NCBI GenBank assembly: GCA_038322235.1 | Contig: JBBQFQ010000002.1 | Span: 1-64,000 of the forward strand | Length of the DNA stretch: 64,000 nt | Direction: 5' to 3' | Origin: SZAS-18 sp038322235 | GTDB lineage: Bacteria; Verrucomicrobiota; Verrucomicrobiia; Chthoniobacterales; SZAS-18 | Shown here: positions 50,250 to 59,883 of the stretch, piece by piece | Numbering within the stretch: the stretch's first letter is position 1 | Layout: every line of letters starts with the position of its first letter | Notes under the pieces: generated by a model | Databases searched by the model: none | Told to the model about the DNA's origin: nothing | What the model saw: the letters and a program-made list of their open reading frames with translations, nothing else | Made by a program: the position numbers and the translations under genes

Positions 50250-51197
50250 TCACCGTTTCAGGAAGAGGCACGCGACGCCTCCCGGCAGACACCAGAGGAG
50301 GTCGTTCGAGACGAGCAGAACGCTGAGCGCCAGAACGACGTCCGGCACCGCCGCACTGCTCCCGTCCGCAAGCGTGACGTGGAGCGCGCTAAAATACGAA
50401 ATCAGGAGCAGCTCGCGCAGGCCGTGGCCGTTTACCGTGACCGGGAGCAAGAGCAGGATCATCACCGTGGGGACGATCGCGAGAGCCTGCGGATAGGTCA
50501 GCGACAGGCCGAGCGCACGCGCGAAAAGCCAGAAGCTGCCGATGCTCAGGGCATGGATCGCAAAGGCCAGGACGGTGGCGCCGACGAGCGCCGGCCCAGG
50601 CGTCGCCGCGCGCCGGAGTGAATCGCGCACCTGGCGCGACCGATCGCGAAAGAAGGCGCTCCGCAGAACGGCGAGCAGGCCGAGCCCGCCCGCCAGCACG
50701 CCGCACGCGACGATCCACCACCAATCCGCCAGCCATCGCCCCAACTCGGGCGGGAAGCGCACCCCGGTTTGCGCGGCGATGAAAATCCCGACGGCTCCCA
50801 GAACCGCAAGCGCGGCGAGTGCGCTCAGGCGATCGACGATGACAGCGACGGCCGCAGCGGCTTTTCGGTCCGGTGCTAGCCGGCAGAGTTCGTAGATCTT
50901 CAGGACATCACCGCCGGTGCTCCCGGGCAGGATACCATTGAAGAACTGCCCCGCCCACGTGATGGCCAGCGCACGGCGGCGGGAGATGGGAATGCCCTGG
51001 CCACGCACAAACAAACGCAGACGAAGCGCCAGGAGTCCGATCAAAATCGGCACCAACGCGGAGGCTGCGAGTGCCGTCGAGCGGTCTGCGCGCGCAAGCA
51101 GGGCGCTGAGGCGGGCCCAATCGAGTTCCCGAACAAGGAGAAAAACGAGGACACCGGAAACCGCGCCCTGGAGCAGGAAGCGCCATTTACGGTTCAA
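50250..51197 (-). CDS. Flippase-like lysylphosphatidylglycerol synthase TM-domain protein (UPF0104)
   Basis: Inner-membrane protein of 315 residues with about seven or eight helices. W-A-G-Q-F-F-N-G-I-L-P-G-S-T-G-G-D near 81-97 and L-P-V-T-V-N-G-H-G-L-R-E near 254-265 are the two signature loops of the UPF0104/AglD-like family. It may move lipid-linked sugars or modify lipids. It is the last gene of the long minus-strand glycan operon, overlapping the preceding GT2 gene by 11 bp. Such proteins often pair with GtrB-like transferases, as here. Confidence 0.82.
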   Translation of the reverse strand: MNRKWRFLLQGAVSGVLVFLLVRELDWARLSALLARADRSTALAASALVPILIGLLALRLRLFVRGQGIPISRRRALAITWAGQFFNGILPGSTGGDVLKIYELCRLAPDRKAAAAVAVIVDRLSALAALAVLGAVGIFIAAQTGVRFPPELGRWLADWWWIVACGVLAGGLGLLAVLRSAFFRDRSRQVRDSLRRAATPGPALVGATVLAFAIHALSIGSFWLFARALGLSLTYPQALAIVPTVMILLLLPVTVNGHGLRELLLISYFSALHVTLADGSSAAVPDVVLALSVLLVSNDLLWCLPGGVACLFLKR

Positions 51198-52122
51198 AAT
51201 TCACCCGCTCTTTCTCCACGATGAGAGGTCTCCGCAGGACCTTGGTTTGAATGGATCCGATGTACTCACCGAGGATGCCGATGAAGAGCAGCTGCACCGA
51301 CGTGAAGAAAAAAAGCCCGATCGCCACCGGCGCGATGCCGAGAGAGAAGCTGGTCCAATAAAACAGCTTATAGAGGAGATAAAACATTCCGGTCAGAAAA
51401 CTGAGAATCGACGCCACGAAACCGAACATCGTCGCGAGGCGGAGTGGCACCTTGGAATGCTCCGTGATCCCGAGCATGGCGATATCGTACAGGATGTAGA
51501 AGTTACTCTTCGTAATCCCCCGCTGACGCTTCGGTTGAACGAAGGGAATTTTGGCACTCTCGAAGCCGATCTCGCAGATAAGACCGCGCAGGTATGGATA
51601 CGGGTCGTCCACTTTCCGCAGAGTTTCGATCACGCGCGCATCGTAGAGTCCGAACCCGGTGCTGTTGATGTTCATCTCCACGTCGGCAAGCCGACGCACC
51701 ACCCGGTAGTAGAGCTTTCGGATGGCGAAGAAGAGCGCGGCCTCTTCGCTCTCGGCCTTGATCCCAAGGACGATCTTGAAGCCTTCCTCCCAGCGGGCGA
51801 GAAATTGCGGGATCAAGGCCGGCGGATCCTGGAGATCCGATGCCAGCGCGATCGTCGCGGCACCGGAGCCTTGCAACATCGCGTAGTAGCCCGAGCGAAT
51901 GGGGCCGAAATTCCGCGCGTTGACGATGATCTTGATGCGCTTGTCGTCTGTCGCCAGACGGCGCAGGACTTCCACCGTGCGGTCGGTCGAGGCGTTATCG
52001 ACAAATATCAGTTCGTAAGTGTATTGCGATAGCGGAACAAAAACCCCCCGCACCTGCCGGACGAATTCCTCGACGTTCTCCTCCTCGTTGAACGTTCCCG
52101 TGACAACGCTGATGAATTTCAT
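51187..52122 (-). CDS. GT2 glycosyltransferase, DPM1/GtrB type
   Basis: Protein of 311 residues: a GT-A domain with F-N-E-E-E-N (11-16), V-D-N-A-S-T-D (41-47) and D-L-Q-D-P-P (96-101), then two C-terminal membrane helices near 232-258 and 265-292. This is the layout of polyprenyl-phosphate sugar transferases such as GtrB, which load undecaprenyl phosphate with glucose or a related sugar. The following UPF0104 protein may flip or use the product. Confidence 0.88.
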   Translation of the reverse strand: MKFISVVTGTFNEEENVEEFVRQVRGVFVPLSQYTYELIFVDNASTDRTVEVLRRLATDDKRIKIIVNARNFGPIRSGYYAMLQGSGAATIALASDLQDPPALIPQFLARWEEGFKIVLGIKAESEEAALFFAIRKLYYRVVRRLADVEMNINSTGFGLYDARVIETLRKVDDPYPYLRGLICEIGFESAKIPFVQPKRQRGITKSNFYILYDIAMLGITEHSKVPLRLATMFGFVASILSFLTGMFYLLYKLFYWTSFSLGIAPVAIGLFFFTSVQLLFIGILGEYIGSIQTKVLRRPLIVEKERVNFEP

Positions 52123-53042
52123 GGCGCGATCTGGCGAATGCGTTCGGAGTGACGGACTTGGTGCAGGAAGACAAAATTTGTCTCGACGGTCTCGTCAGTC
52201 ATCGTGGAAAAATTCTCCAAGCGGCCCGCTCGGGCCGTCAAGCAGCGGTAGCCGAGTTCTTCGAGATACCTGATGATGTCGTTCGGATGATACCCAAACG
52301 TGGCGGCATGCTTGCGCAGCATCTCCGCGAAAATGATGGGCTGGCTGCGCTCGATCGTCGCCCGCCCGCCGCGCAGCACCATGAGTTCGGCTCCCTCAAC
52401 GTCCATCTTGATGACGTCGGGATCGAGCGCGAGCTCCGCACTCACCGCGTCGAGCGTGCGCACCACGCAGGTCTGGCGTTCGTCCGCTGCGCTGGTCGGT
52501 CGCGCGGCCGAGGCGGCGCCTTTCATGCCCGGATTTACGTAGAAGACCAGTTCGCCCGGCTTGTCGAACAGCCCCCACTGATACGCTTGCATGTTCGCAA
52601 GGGAATTGTGCCCGATGTTCCGGGCGAGGAACTCGAACGTCGCGGGCACCGGCTCGAAGGCGACAACGAGGGCGCGCGCAAAGCGCTTCGCGACATGCAG
52701 GCCGTACCAGCCAAGATTCGCTCCGATGTCGAAAAACGTCATGCCGTCACGAACCAGCGAAAGCAGCACCTCGGCGTCGCGCCTTTCGTAGTGGTGGAAG
52801 TTCAGCGCCACGATCGGCGGAATGCCCATGTCGGCCGGGTCGCATTCGATGACGACTCCATCGATCCGCGTGACCATGAGTACCTGACCGTCGCGGATGG
52901 TGATCGCGCCAATGTCTGTGCCGCGCATCAGCTCTGCATAATCGGCCAGAAGGGCATGACAGGTCCGCATCGCCACCGCGTATTCGGCCCGTGCGGATTC
53001 CCCGCGCTCGTGGGCGCGGCGCAGTTCGGTGGGAGCGGGCAT
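52119..53042 (-). CDS. FkbM family methyltransferase
   Basis: Protein of 307 residues with an extra ~90-residue N-terminal region, the SAM loop F-F-D-I-G-A-N-L-G-W-Y-G (103-114), A-F-E-P-V-P and V-I-K-M-D-V-E-G-A-E. It overlaps the GT2 gene by 4 bp (ATGA). It is a likely sugar O-methyltransferase in the second glycan locus. Confidence 0.85.
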   Translation of the reverse strand: MPAPTELRRAHERGESARAEYAVAMRTCHALLADYAELMRGTDIGAITIRDGQVLMVTRIDGVVIECDPADMGIPPIVALNFHHYERRDAEVLLSLVRDGMTFFDIGANLGWYGLHVAKRFARALVVAFEPVPATFEFLARNIGHNSLANMQAYQWGLFDKPGELVFYVNPGMKGAASAARPTSAADERQTCVVRTLDAVSAELALDPDVIKMDVEGAELMVLRGGRATIERSQPIIFAEMLRKHAATFGYHPNDIIRYLEELGYRCLTARAGRLENFSTMTDETVETNFVFLHQVRHSERIRQIAP

Positions 53043-53044
53043 TT

Positions 53045-54241
53045 TCAGACTTCGTAGAGGAGGATAAACTCGTTGGAACAGCCCAGTTCCTCGCGGATCT
53101 GCGTGGCGATCTCTCCTTGGAAGACGCGCGAGGAGATCAGCACGGGCTCAGGGTGTCCCCGCAATGCCGACGGTGAGATGATGGGAAGCCCGTGGAGCTG
53201 GCGCGACTGATATTTCGCGTTCGAGTCGATGAACGCGAGAATGTTCGCCGCGGCCAGGCGGCTTGTCTCCATTAACCGCTGTGTGTGGGTCCCGACGCCC
53301 CAGACGAGGATGGGGCGACCGCTCGCAACGAGGCGGTCGATCACTTGGTGAATGCGCTCCTCGACCGCGCGCGAGTGGCCGATGTAACGTTCCAACGCGG
53401 GTCGCGTCGCTGCATCGAACGCCGGTGCCAGGCTCGCCTCTTCGTCCGTCCGCTCGAACACGCTGCTTACCACCGGCATGACGGTGGACGGCGTGTAATT
53501 CCGCGCGAGTACCCGCTCGCGCACCAGCCGGAATCCGCCCCGCATCATCAGGTTATTCAGCGATACCGCACTAAAGAAGCAGATGTGTTCGGTGCTGAAT
53601 TGTTGAAAGGGGGCGTCCGTCCAGTCGGCAAACCCGGTGGCATCCGGCACCTCCATGAGAATGCGCCCGCCGGGCCGCAGCATGTCGTGCAGGATGGCGA
53701 GTGCGGGGTCGAGATCGCGGATGTGCTCGAGCACGCCGATCATCAAAATGACGTCGAGCGGTCCGGGCGGCAGGTTGTTCTTCGTCAGGCTGCCGGTGAA
53801 AACCGGCACATTGTACAATTCGCGCGCCTCGCGCGCGCACCCCGGCGATGGGTCGAGTCCGGACACCTGCGGAAAGCCCTTGTCGCGCAGGATGGCGAGC
53901 AACCGGCCCGTGGAGCAACCCAGGTCGAGAATGCGCGCATCCGGCCCCGGGATGAACGGGCGGACCTCCTCTGCGATGGCCTCAAACCGCGCAAGGTCGC
54001 TGGGCGATTCCTTCCCTCCGCGCTGTTCGTATTCGTACTTCGACATCTCCGCGTAGTACCGGTCGAAGTCGATCTGCGCAGGCAGACGGTCGGCAAAGGC
54101 AAAGCCGCAGCCGGCGCAGACCACCACGTCGTAGCCGCGGGTCAGTCCACCCTCGGAAAGCGCATCGAATTTCTGCGTGAACAGCGTTTCCTTCCGGGCG
54201 CTGTCGCAGACGGGACACGGGCGGGGGGGGAAGTCACTCAT
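53045..54241 (-). CDS. Zinc-binding class I methyltransferase (sugar C-methyltransferase-like)
   Basis: Protein of 398 residues. Four cysteines in C9-P-V-C12 and C42-A-G-C45 form a probable zinc site. The SAM domain has I-L-D-L-G-C-S-T-G-R (104-113) and L-E-H-I-R-D-L, and a C-terminal Rossmann-like domain contains V-W-G-V-G-T-H-T. The three-part layout matches TylC3/TcaB9-type NDP-sugar C-methyltransferases. The sugar is unknown, but a branched methyl on a keto-deoxysugar would fit the RfbG/RfbH genes of this operon. Confidence 0.8.
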   Translation of the reverse strand: MSDFPPRPCPVCDSARKETLFTQKFDALSEGGLTRGYDVVVCAGCGFAFADRLPAQIDFDRYYAEMSKYEYEQRGGKESPSDLARFEAIAEEVRPFIPGPDARILDLGCSTGRLLAILRDKGFPQVSGLDPSPGCAREARELYNVPVFTGSLTKNNLPPGPLDVILMIGVLEHIRDLDPALAILHDMLRPGGRILMEVPDATGFADWTDAPFQQFSTEHICFFSAVSLNNLMMRGGFRLVRERVLARNYTPSTVMPVVSSVFERTDEEASLAPAFDAATRPALERYIGHSRAVEERIHQVIDRLVASGRPILVWGVGTHTQRLMETSRLAAANILAFIDSNAKYQSRQLHGLPIISPSALRGHPEPVLISSRVFQGEIATQIREELGCSNEFILLYEV

Positions 54242-55419
54242 GCGAGACGGGAGCGCGGGATCGCGTAGTAAACGAGGTCCCAGCCTTCAAGCAGATGCGG
54301 CCGCAGGAAAGAGGCGTATTCCGCGGAAAGACCGGCGACGATCCGGGGAATCTGCCAGACGTGCGCCTGCTGATGATAGACGCAGACCGCCAGGACCGGC
54401 GTATTCCGCGCGATCACCCCACGCGCCCCTGCAAGGGCGAGCGGCTCCGCTCCTTCGATGTCCATCTTGATCCAGCTTGCTCCGGCCGCTTCGGGGAGGT
54501 CGTCCAACGCGATGCAATCCAGTTCCAGTTCGCCTGCTCCCATCACCGAGGCCTCCGTGCCGGTGGGGTCAAAACGCACGCGCCCCGTCCGGTCAGACAA
54601 CGCCTTCGGGTGAACCCTAACGCGCTCACGCAGGGCCGGATCCAGACCGGCGCGATAGGCCTGAAGTTTTTCAAAGTTGGCCGGATCGGGCTCGAATGAG
54701 TCGATCGATCCAAAGCGGTCCCCCTGCCGGTGAAGGAACGCCGCCAGCGTATCACCGTCGAAGGCGCCGCAGTCGATGAACGCCTCGTCCGGCCGCACCT
54801 GCACAACGTCGTCCGGGAAGTAAATCTCATGCGCCACCGGCGGTGGGAGGGGAGCAAAATCGTGGAGCAGGCGCCACCGGATATCGGCGACAAACTCCTG
54901 CCGGGAGGCGTCATCCGCCCACTGCTCGAAGGCGGCTGACACCTCGTCCCGTGCCTCCAGCACATGGTGTGGCAGGTCGAGCGGATAATGCGGCAGAAAC
55001 ACCTCGGGGTACTTCCAAAAAAGGAAGCCGAACGGAATGACCCGCTGGCAGCCGAGATCGCGCAACTGCGCACAGCGGCGGGGCATGGTGTCGGTCGAGC
55101 GGCCGCCCCAGATCGTAACAAGGAACACCGTGTCCGCTCCAAACCGCCGCAGCGCGTCAGCGGGCGAATAGACCTCCACCCCCTCGATCTGTTTTCCGGG
55201 CGCGGCCGGATGGCTATCGCAAAAGCCCAGCGGTTCGATCCCGAGCTGGCGCAATCCGCGCAGCGTCTTCCGGCCGAGAATCCCGGCACCGAAGAGAACG
55301 ATGCGCCGACCCTGCGATCCGGCCAACTCATCGAAGGTGTCGCGCGCCCGGGTTCGGGCGTGATCCACCTCCTCGGCGAGCAGGTCGTCCAATTCACGGC
55401 GGAATTCGGCTGGATTCAT
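54238..55419 (-). CDS. FkbM methyltransferase with N-terminal Rossmann-like domain
   Basis: Protein of 393 residues. The N-terminal part has G-A-G-I-L-G-R (44-50) and a nucleotide-binding-like fold to about 130. The C-terminal FkbM domain has F-I-D-C-G-A-F-D-G-D-T (214-224) and I-K-M-D-I-E-G-A-E. The SAM loop carries C-G-A-F-D-G in place of I-G-A-N-x-G. ATG 55419 is used. It may bind a nucleotide sugar through the first domain. It overlaps the next gene by 4 bp. Confidence 0.8.
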   Translation of the reverse strand: MNPAEFRRELDDLLAEEVDHARTRARDTFDELAGSQGRRIVLFGAGILGRKTLRGLRQLGIEPLGFCDSHPAAPGKQIEGVEVYSPADALRRFGADTVFLVTIWGGRSTDTMPRRCAQLRDLGCQRVIPFGFLFWKYPEVFLPHYPLDLPHHVLEARDEVSAAFEQWADDASRQEFVADIRWRLLHDFAPLPPPVAHEIYFPDDVVQVRPDEAFIDCGAFDGDTLAAFLHRQGDRFGSIDSFEPDPANFEKLQAYRAGLDPALRERVRVHPKALSDRTGRVRFDPTGTEASVMGAGELELDCIALDDLPEAAGASWIKMDIEGAEPLALAGARGVIARNTPVLAVCVYHQQAHVWQIPRIVAGLSAEYASFLRPHLLEGWDLVYYAIPRSRLA

Positions 55420-55430
55420 GAGGTTCCAAT

Positions 55431-56237
55431 TCACCAGCAGCTGCGCCCGCCGTCCATGACGAGATTTGCGCCTGTCATGTAGGAAGAGGCGTCTGAGCAA
55501 AGAAAAAGCAACGCCCCCTCGTATTCGTCGACCCGCGCCATCCGCCCGAGCGGGATGAGCTTCGAGATCCGGCTGACAAATTCGTTATCCTGCCGGTTGA
55601 ACACGCCCCCGGGCGAGAGCGCATTGACGCGCACGCCTGACGTGGCCCAATACGTCGCGAGATAGCGGGTGAGGCCGATCAATCCGGTTTTCACGACCGA
55701 GTAGGAAACCGGCTTGGCCGGCTGCTGGTCTTCCGGCAATCCTTCCCGGCGGTACAGGCGCTGGTCTGGCGCGATGACCGCGAGATCGGAGGCGATGTTC
55801 ACGATTACGCCCGATCCGCGCTGCGCCATGGCCGTCCCGAGCACCTGACTGCAAAGAAATGCGCCCGTCAGGCCCACGCGGAGATCAGCCTCCCAGTGCG
55901 CCAAACTGAAGTTCTCCAGCCGCGAATGGGCAAGATCGGAGGGCTGCTCGACCTTCGGATTGTTGGCCGCATTATTTACGAGGATGTCGATCCGGCCAAA
56001 TTGCGCGAGGAGAGCGTCGCGCAGCGCGACGAGGGCCCCGGGGTCTGTGATGTCCACCTGCCTCGACCACGCCTGTGCGCCGAAGCGCGCAGTCACCTCC
56101 TCCGCGGGCAGCGTGCGCACATCGGCGAGCACTGGAATTCCGCCGGCCGAGGCGATCGCGGCGGCGTGCCGCTGACCGAGCAGACCGGTGCCTCCGGTGA
56201 TAACCGCGACGCGGCCGGTAAGATCAAAGGGGTACAT
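55431..56237 (-). CDS. Short-chain dehydrogenase/reductase
   Basis: Protein of 268 residues with the cofactor loop T-G-G-T-G-L-L-G (14-21), N-N-A-A-N near 88, the catalytic Ser in N-I-A-S-D, and Y-S-V-V-K (Y-x3-K). The C-terminal M-D-G-G motif closes the classical SDR fold. It oxidises or reduces a sugar or sugar-acid intermediate; the adjacent Gfo/Idh/MocA gene suggests a paired redox step. Confidence 0.85.
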   Translation of the reverse strand: MYPFDLTGRVAVITGGTGLLGQRHAAAIASAGGIPVLADVRTLPAEEVTARFGAQAWSRQVDITDPGALVALRDALLAQFGRIDILVNNAANNPKVEQPSDLAHSRLENFSLAHWEADLRVGLTGAFLCSQVLGTAMAQRGSGVIVNIASDLAVIAPDQRLYRREGLPEDQQPAKPVSYSVVKTGLIGLTRYLATYWATSGVRVNALSPGGVFNRQDNEFVSRISKLIPLGRMARVDEYEGALLFLCSDASSYMTGANLVMDGGRSCW

Positions 56238-57275
56238 TCATCGGGGCGGAAGTACGACCACAGCACCGCTCTCCAGCGACGCCCGCGCGGCCAGCGCGAC
56301 GCGCAGACTTTCGGCCCCATCGGCGAGGCTAACCAGGGGCGTTTCCGTGCCCGCCACGCAGGCAAGAAAATGGCGCATTTCCGCGAGGAAAAGCGCATTT
56401 CGTTCGAGAGCGGGGAACGTGGCGGTCTCCGCCACAGCACCACCTTCATCCCAGCGCGTGGCGCTGAGCGCGCGGAAATCGATCTGAATCTTCCCGTTGT
56501 TGCCCACGATCTGACAGGATCGCGCGGGTGGACGTTGCACATAGTCCTGATGCAAATGGACTGGAAATCCCGTCGGTCCGAACTCCATGAGTACGCTCGC
56601 CACGTCCTCCACATCCACCTCCAACCGGCTGAGCTTACCGCCCACGGCGAAGACCTTCCGCGGACGGCCAAAAAGCGCGTAAAGGTAGTCGAACTCGTGG
56701 ATTTGCGAGAGGATCACGCCACCGCCAAGGACCCGGCGGGAAGCGTACATTTGCCGGTAATCCTCATACGGATGCCAACCGGGCAGGTATTCTCCCACTT
56801 CCGCCCTCACCGCGATGACCTGGCCGATGCTGCCGCTCTCGACCCACGCCTGCATTTGCTGGAAGCACGGATGGAAGCGGAGCTGATAGCCGACAAATCC
56901 CACCAGCCCGCGGCCCTGCACGGCGGCGACGAGCGCCTCCGCATCGGCCAGTGAATCCGTTACCGGTTTCTCCACGAACAAATGACAACCGGCGGCGGCA
57001 GACGCCAATGCACTGGTGCCGTGCAGGCTGCTCGGATTGCAAATAAACGCGGCGGCGGGCCGCTCTGCGAGCGCGGCCGCCAATTCGGAGAATACCCGCA
57101 CTCCGTATTTCGCATCGAGTCCGGCATCGGACTCGACCTGCAGCTGTTCGGTCAGAACGAACTGCTGCCGGCGGACCCGATGCGCGATCACCTCAAGTTC
57201 AGTGCCGAGGAGCGCGCGCAGATTCCGCAGGTGGCGCTGTCCGATCCCGCCGAGACCGATCATGAGGACTTTCAT
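56238..57275 (-). CDS. Gfo/Idh/MocA family oxidoreductase
   Basis: Protein of 345 residues with the NAD-binding G-L-G-G-I-G-Q-R-H (8-16) and the characteristic E-K-P (V-E-K-P-V) at about 100, then C-terminal beta-sheet residues such as S-Q-I-H-E-F-D-Y. It probably oxidises a nucleotide-sugar or inositol-like hydroxyl. ATG 57275 overlaps the stop of the upstream TIM-barrel gene (ATGA); ATG 57284 is an alternative. Confidence 0.85.
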   Translation of the reverse strand: MKVLMIGLGGIGQRHLRNLRALLGTELEVIAHRVRRQQFVLTEQLQVESDAGLDAKYGVRVFSELAAALAERPAAAFICNPSSLHGTSALASAAAGCHLFVEKPVTDSLADAEALVAAVQGRGLVGFVGYQLRFHPCFQQMQAWVESGSIGQVIAVRAEVGEYLPGWHPYEDYRQMYASRRVLGGGVILSQIHEFDYLYALFGRPRKVFAVGGKLSRLEVDVEDVASVLMEFGPTGFPVHLHQDYVQRPPARSCQIVGNNGKIQIDFRALSATRWDEGGAVAETATFPALERNALFLAEMRHFLACVAGTETPLVSLADGAESLRVALAARASLESGAVVVLPPR

Positions 57276-58093
57276 GCGAACCATGCCTCCGCCCACTGTC
57301 GGTTTTTCCGGACCCACGCGCACTCTTCGCCCGGCCGCTCGCGGGCGACCTGCAAGGTGAAAAGGCCACAATACCCGATCGCATGCAGGCCGGAGCGCAC
57401 CGCAGAAAAGTCCGTGTGGCCGCTGCCGAGTGGAACGGTCCCGCCGCCGCGCAGCCGATCTTTCAGGTGAACACTGCCGATCCGATCGCCATAAGCGACG
57501 AACTCCGTGCGCGGATCGAAGCCCAGCGAGGCGCTGTTTCCGGAATCGTAGTTGGCCCGAATGAGCGGGTGGGACACACGGGCGAGCAGGGCGGCGAACC
57601 TCTCGGGCGGGAGGTCACTTTCCACGTGGAGTTCCACCCCAGCCGACTCCGCGGACGGAAGTACTTCACTCAGGAGAGCCACGACCGCGTCCTCCTCTTC
57701 CGCGCTGCGCATCGCGGAGACATCGACGAACGGAAGCACCACGTGCCGCACCTCCGCCCGCGCCGCGCGCCCCAGCAGCCAGCGCAAATGTCCGATCCGC
57801 TCCGCCCGCTCTGCCTCCGAGGCGCGCAAAAACGGTCGGTCCATAAACCAATCGGCACAGATCGACTGCAACTCGATGTCATGGGCGGCCGCCGTCGCAA
57901 GCAGCCCGGCCAGTCCCGCGTCGGTCGCCAGTGGATTCGTTTCCGCGCCGGAGGCCTCGTAGATCCATTCGATTGCTGCGAGCCCAGCTGCCGCGGCGAG
58001 CGGAAACTCCTCCGCCCATCGCCCGGCGGGGAACGCCTGAATGCGTCCGTCCACCGGAGGCAGCAGCCGGCCCTGCATGATCGCTATTCGCAT
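57272..58093 (-). CDS. TIM-barrel sugar phosphate isomerase/epimerase-like protein
   Basis: Xylose isomerase-like TIM-barrel protein of 273 residues. Metal-site residues typical of the family appear in the order E-S-D (H-V-E-S-D), N-Y-D-S-G-N, and H-L-K-D-R. The substrate is unknown; its position between a thiamine-diphosphate enzyme and a Gfo/Idh/MocA protein suggests a keto-sugar intermediate. The start overlaps the upstream gene by 10 bp. Confidence 0.75.
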   Translation of the reverse strand: MRIAIMQGRLLPPVDGRIQAFPAGRWAEEFPLAAAAGLAAIEWIYEASGAETNPLATDAGLAGLLATAAAHDIELQSICADWFMDRPFLRASEAERAERIGHLRWLLGRAARAEVRHVVLPFVDVSAMRSAEEEDAVVALLSEVLPSAESAGVELHVESDLPPERFAALLARVSHPLIRANYDSGNSASLGFDPRTEFVAYGDRIGSVHLKDRLRGGGTVPLGSGHTDFSAVRSGLHAIGYCGLFTLQVARERPGEECAWVRKNRQWAEAWFA

Positions 58094-59883
58094 GACGCCT
58101 CCAGCGGCGGGATGATCATGTTCGCGCGGAATTCCTCTCTCTCGAGAAACGGCCAGAGGTCCTCCAGTGGTTTCGAAACCATCGAGCCGTCCTTTCGCTG
58201 GGCGGAGGATAGACTCGGCATGCGGGCCTCATCCGCTCGCGAGACCACATTGCACACCACCGGTCCTCGTCGATCCAGCACGGCCCTCACGTCAGCGCGG
58301 AGATTGCGCTGATCCGCGATGCGGACCGTCGGCAGACCGTAGGCATTGGCCACGGCGCAGAGATCCGGGAGAGTCAAACCGCTCCGTGAATCGGCGGCCA
58401 TCTGCCGGCCGAACCAGCGTTGCTGGGAGGTGCGAATTGACGAGTAGCCGTCATTGTCGAGAACGAAAAATTTGATGGGTAATTGCAGACGCCGCACAGT
58501 CTCCAGTTCCTGAATGTTAAGCTGAAAACCGCCGTCACCGTCCACGCAGACGGTCTCGCGTCCGCCGCAGGCGATGCTCACCCCAACTGCGGCAGGCAGG
58601 CCATACCCCATCGCGCCGAGGGCGGTGGTGTGGAAAAGGCGCTGCCCGCGCTTCAGGCGAAGCGCGAGCTGGAAGATCTCGATACCTGCACCGGAGCTGC
58701 CAGAGACGATGAAGTCACCCTCCTTCAGCTCGTCCGAGAGGATCTCGGCCAGGTGGTAGGTGCTCACCTTCGTCGTAGGATCCCGATGCTCCGGCAGGAC
58801 CACTGGGAATGACTCCTTCCACTGCCGACAGCGCGTCCACCAAGCGGGCCAATCGGGCAGCGTCGTTTCGCGACGCTGCGCCCGGAGTTCCCGGATGAAG
58901 TCGCCGGCATCCGCGCAGACCGACAAGTCACTGAACTGCGCCAGCTTTCCAAGTTCTGCTGGATCGACGTCCACCACCACCTTGCGGGCGGCGCGGGCGA
59001 GGTTTGGCAGCGCGTAGCCGGTGATGGAGAAATCGAGGCGTGCGCCCAGCGTGAGAAGAAAATCACAGTTCTGCAGCGCGAAGTTGCAGCCACGCGGGGC
59101 GACCACGCCGGGTCGCCCGAGGAATTGAGGATGAGTGTATGGGAGGAGATCAACCGCCAGCCACGTCGCCAGCACCGGGACGTTCAGCTCCGCCGCGAGC
59201 GCGAGAAACTCCTCCTGTGCCTGAGCGAGCCGCACGCCATTCCCAAGAAGAATCAGCGGGCGCTCCGCCTCGCGCAGAAGGGCGAGCGTTTGCGTCACCG
59301 CGGCGCCCAGCCCGGTGTTTCGGACCGGTGGCTCGGGAGTGAAACCGCGTATCGCCGCGGGATCAATTTGCGCCGCCTGCACATCGAGGGGGATATCCAC
59401 CCACACCGGGCCGGGCCGGCCTGTCTGAGCAAGGTAAACCGCCTTCTCCAGTTCGTAGCGGATCTCCAGCGGGTCGAGCACGAGCACGGCGTACTTCGTG
59501 ATCGGGCGAACGATCGCCACGATGTCCACTTCCTGCGCGCCCATCTGGCGCACGCCCGAGTCCCCCTTCAGATCGGGCCGCTTCGCCTGGCCGGAGAGGA
59601 AGAGACAGGGCGTGGAATCCAGCCACGCTCCGGCGACCCCCGTGACCGCATTCGTCCCGCCAGGCCCCGTCGTGAAGAGCGCCACGCCAAGCCCACCCGT
59701 CGCCTTCGCGTAATTCTCCGCCGCCATCGCGCTGGCCTGTTCGTGCAGGTTCGCGATGAACTGGAGTTCCGCACAGCCCCCGAGCGAGTCGTTTAAATGC
59801 ATCGCTCCGCCGCCGGGCAGCGTAAACACGTGCTTCACGCCCTGACGCGCAACAAACTCCATCACGTAGTCTGAGAGCTTCAT
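58084..59883 (-). CDS. Thiamine-diphosphate-dependent enzyme (acetolactate synthase-like)
   Basis: Protein of 599 residues with the three domains of the acetohydroxyacid synthase/pyruvate oxidase group. The catalytic glutamate E48 is in N-L-H-E-Q-A, a P-G-x-x-N motif reads G-P-G-G-T-N, and the ThDP-binding C-V-D-G-D-G-G-F leads to N-D-G-Y. Inside a deoxysugar locus, one plausible role is a carboligase adding a two-carbon unit to a keto-deoxysugar, like YerE in yersiniose synthesis. An ordinary decarboxylase is equally possible. Acetolactate synthase itself is unlikely without a regulatory-subunit gene. Confidence 0.78.
   Translation of the reverse strand: MKLSDYVMEFVARQGVKHVFTLPGGGAMHLNDSLGGCAELQFIANLHEQASAMAAENYAKATGGLGVALFTTGPGGTNAVTGVAGAWLDSTPCLFLSGQAKRPDLKGDSGVRQMGAQEVDIVAIVRPITKYAVLVLDPLEIRYELEKAVYLAQTGRPGPVWVDIPLDVQAAQIDPAAIRGFTPEPPVRNTGLGAAVTQTLALLREAERPLILLGNGVRLAQAQEEFLALAAELNVPVLATWLAVDLLPYTHPQFLGRPGVVAPRGCNFALQNCDFLLTLGARLDFSITGYALPNLARAARKVVVDVDPAELGKLAQFSDLSVCADAGDFIRELRAQRRETTLPDWPAWWTRCRQWKESFPVVLPEHRDPTTKVSTYHLAEILSDELKEGDFIVSGSSGAGIEIFQLALRLKRGQRLFHTTALGAMGYGLPAAVGVSIACGGRETVCVDGDGGFQLNIQELETVRRLQLPIKFFVLDNDGYSSIRTSQQRWFGRQMAADSRSGLTLPDLCAVANAYGLPTVRIADQRNLRADVRAVLDRRGPVVCNVVSRADEARMPSLSSAQRKDGSMVSKPLEDLWPFLEREEFRANMIIPPLEASCE

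Noticed and set aside
58084..59883. Thiamine-diphosphate gene as the biosynthetic acetolactate synthase large subunit
   Set aside because: No small-subunit gene or branched-chain pathway genes are nearby; all neighbours are sugar-modifying. The function is left open.
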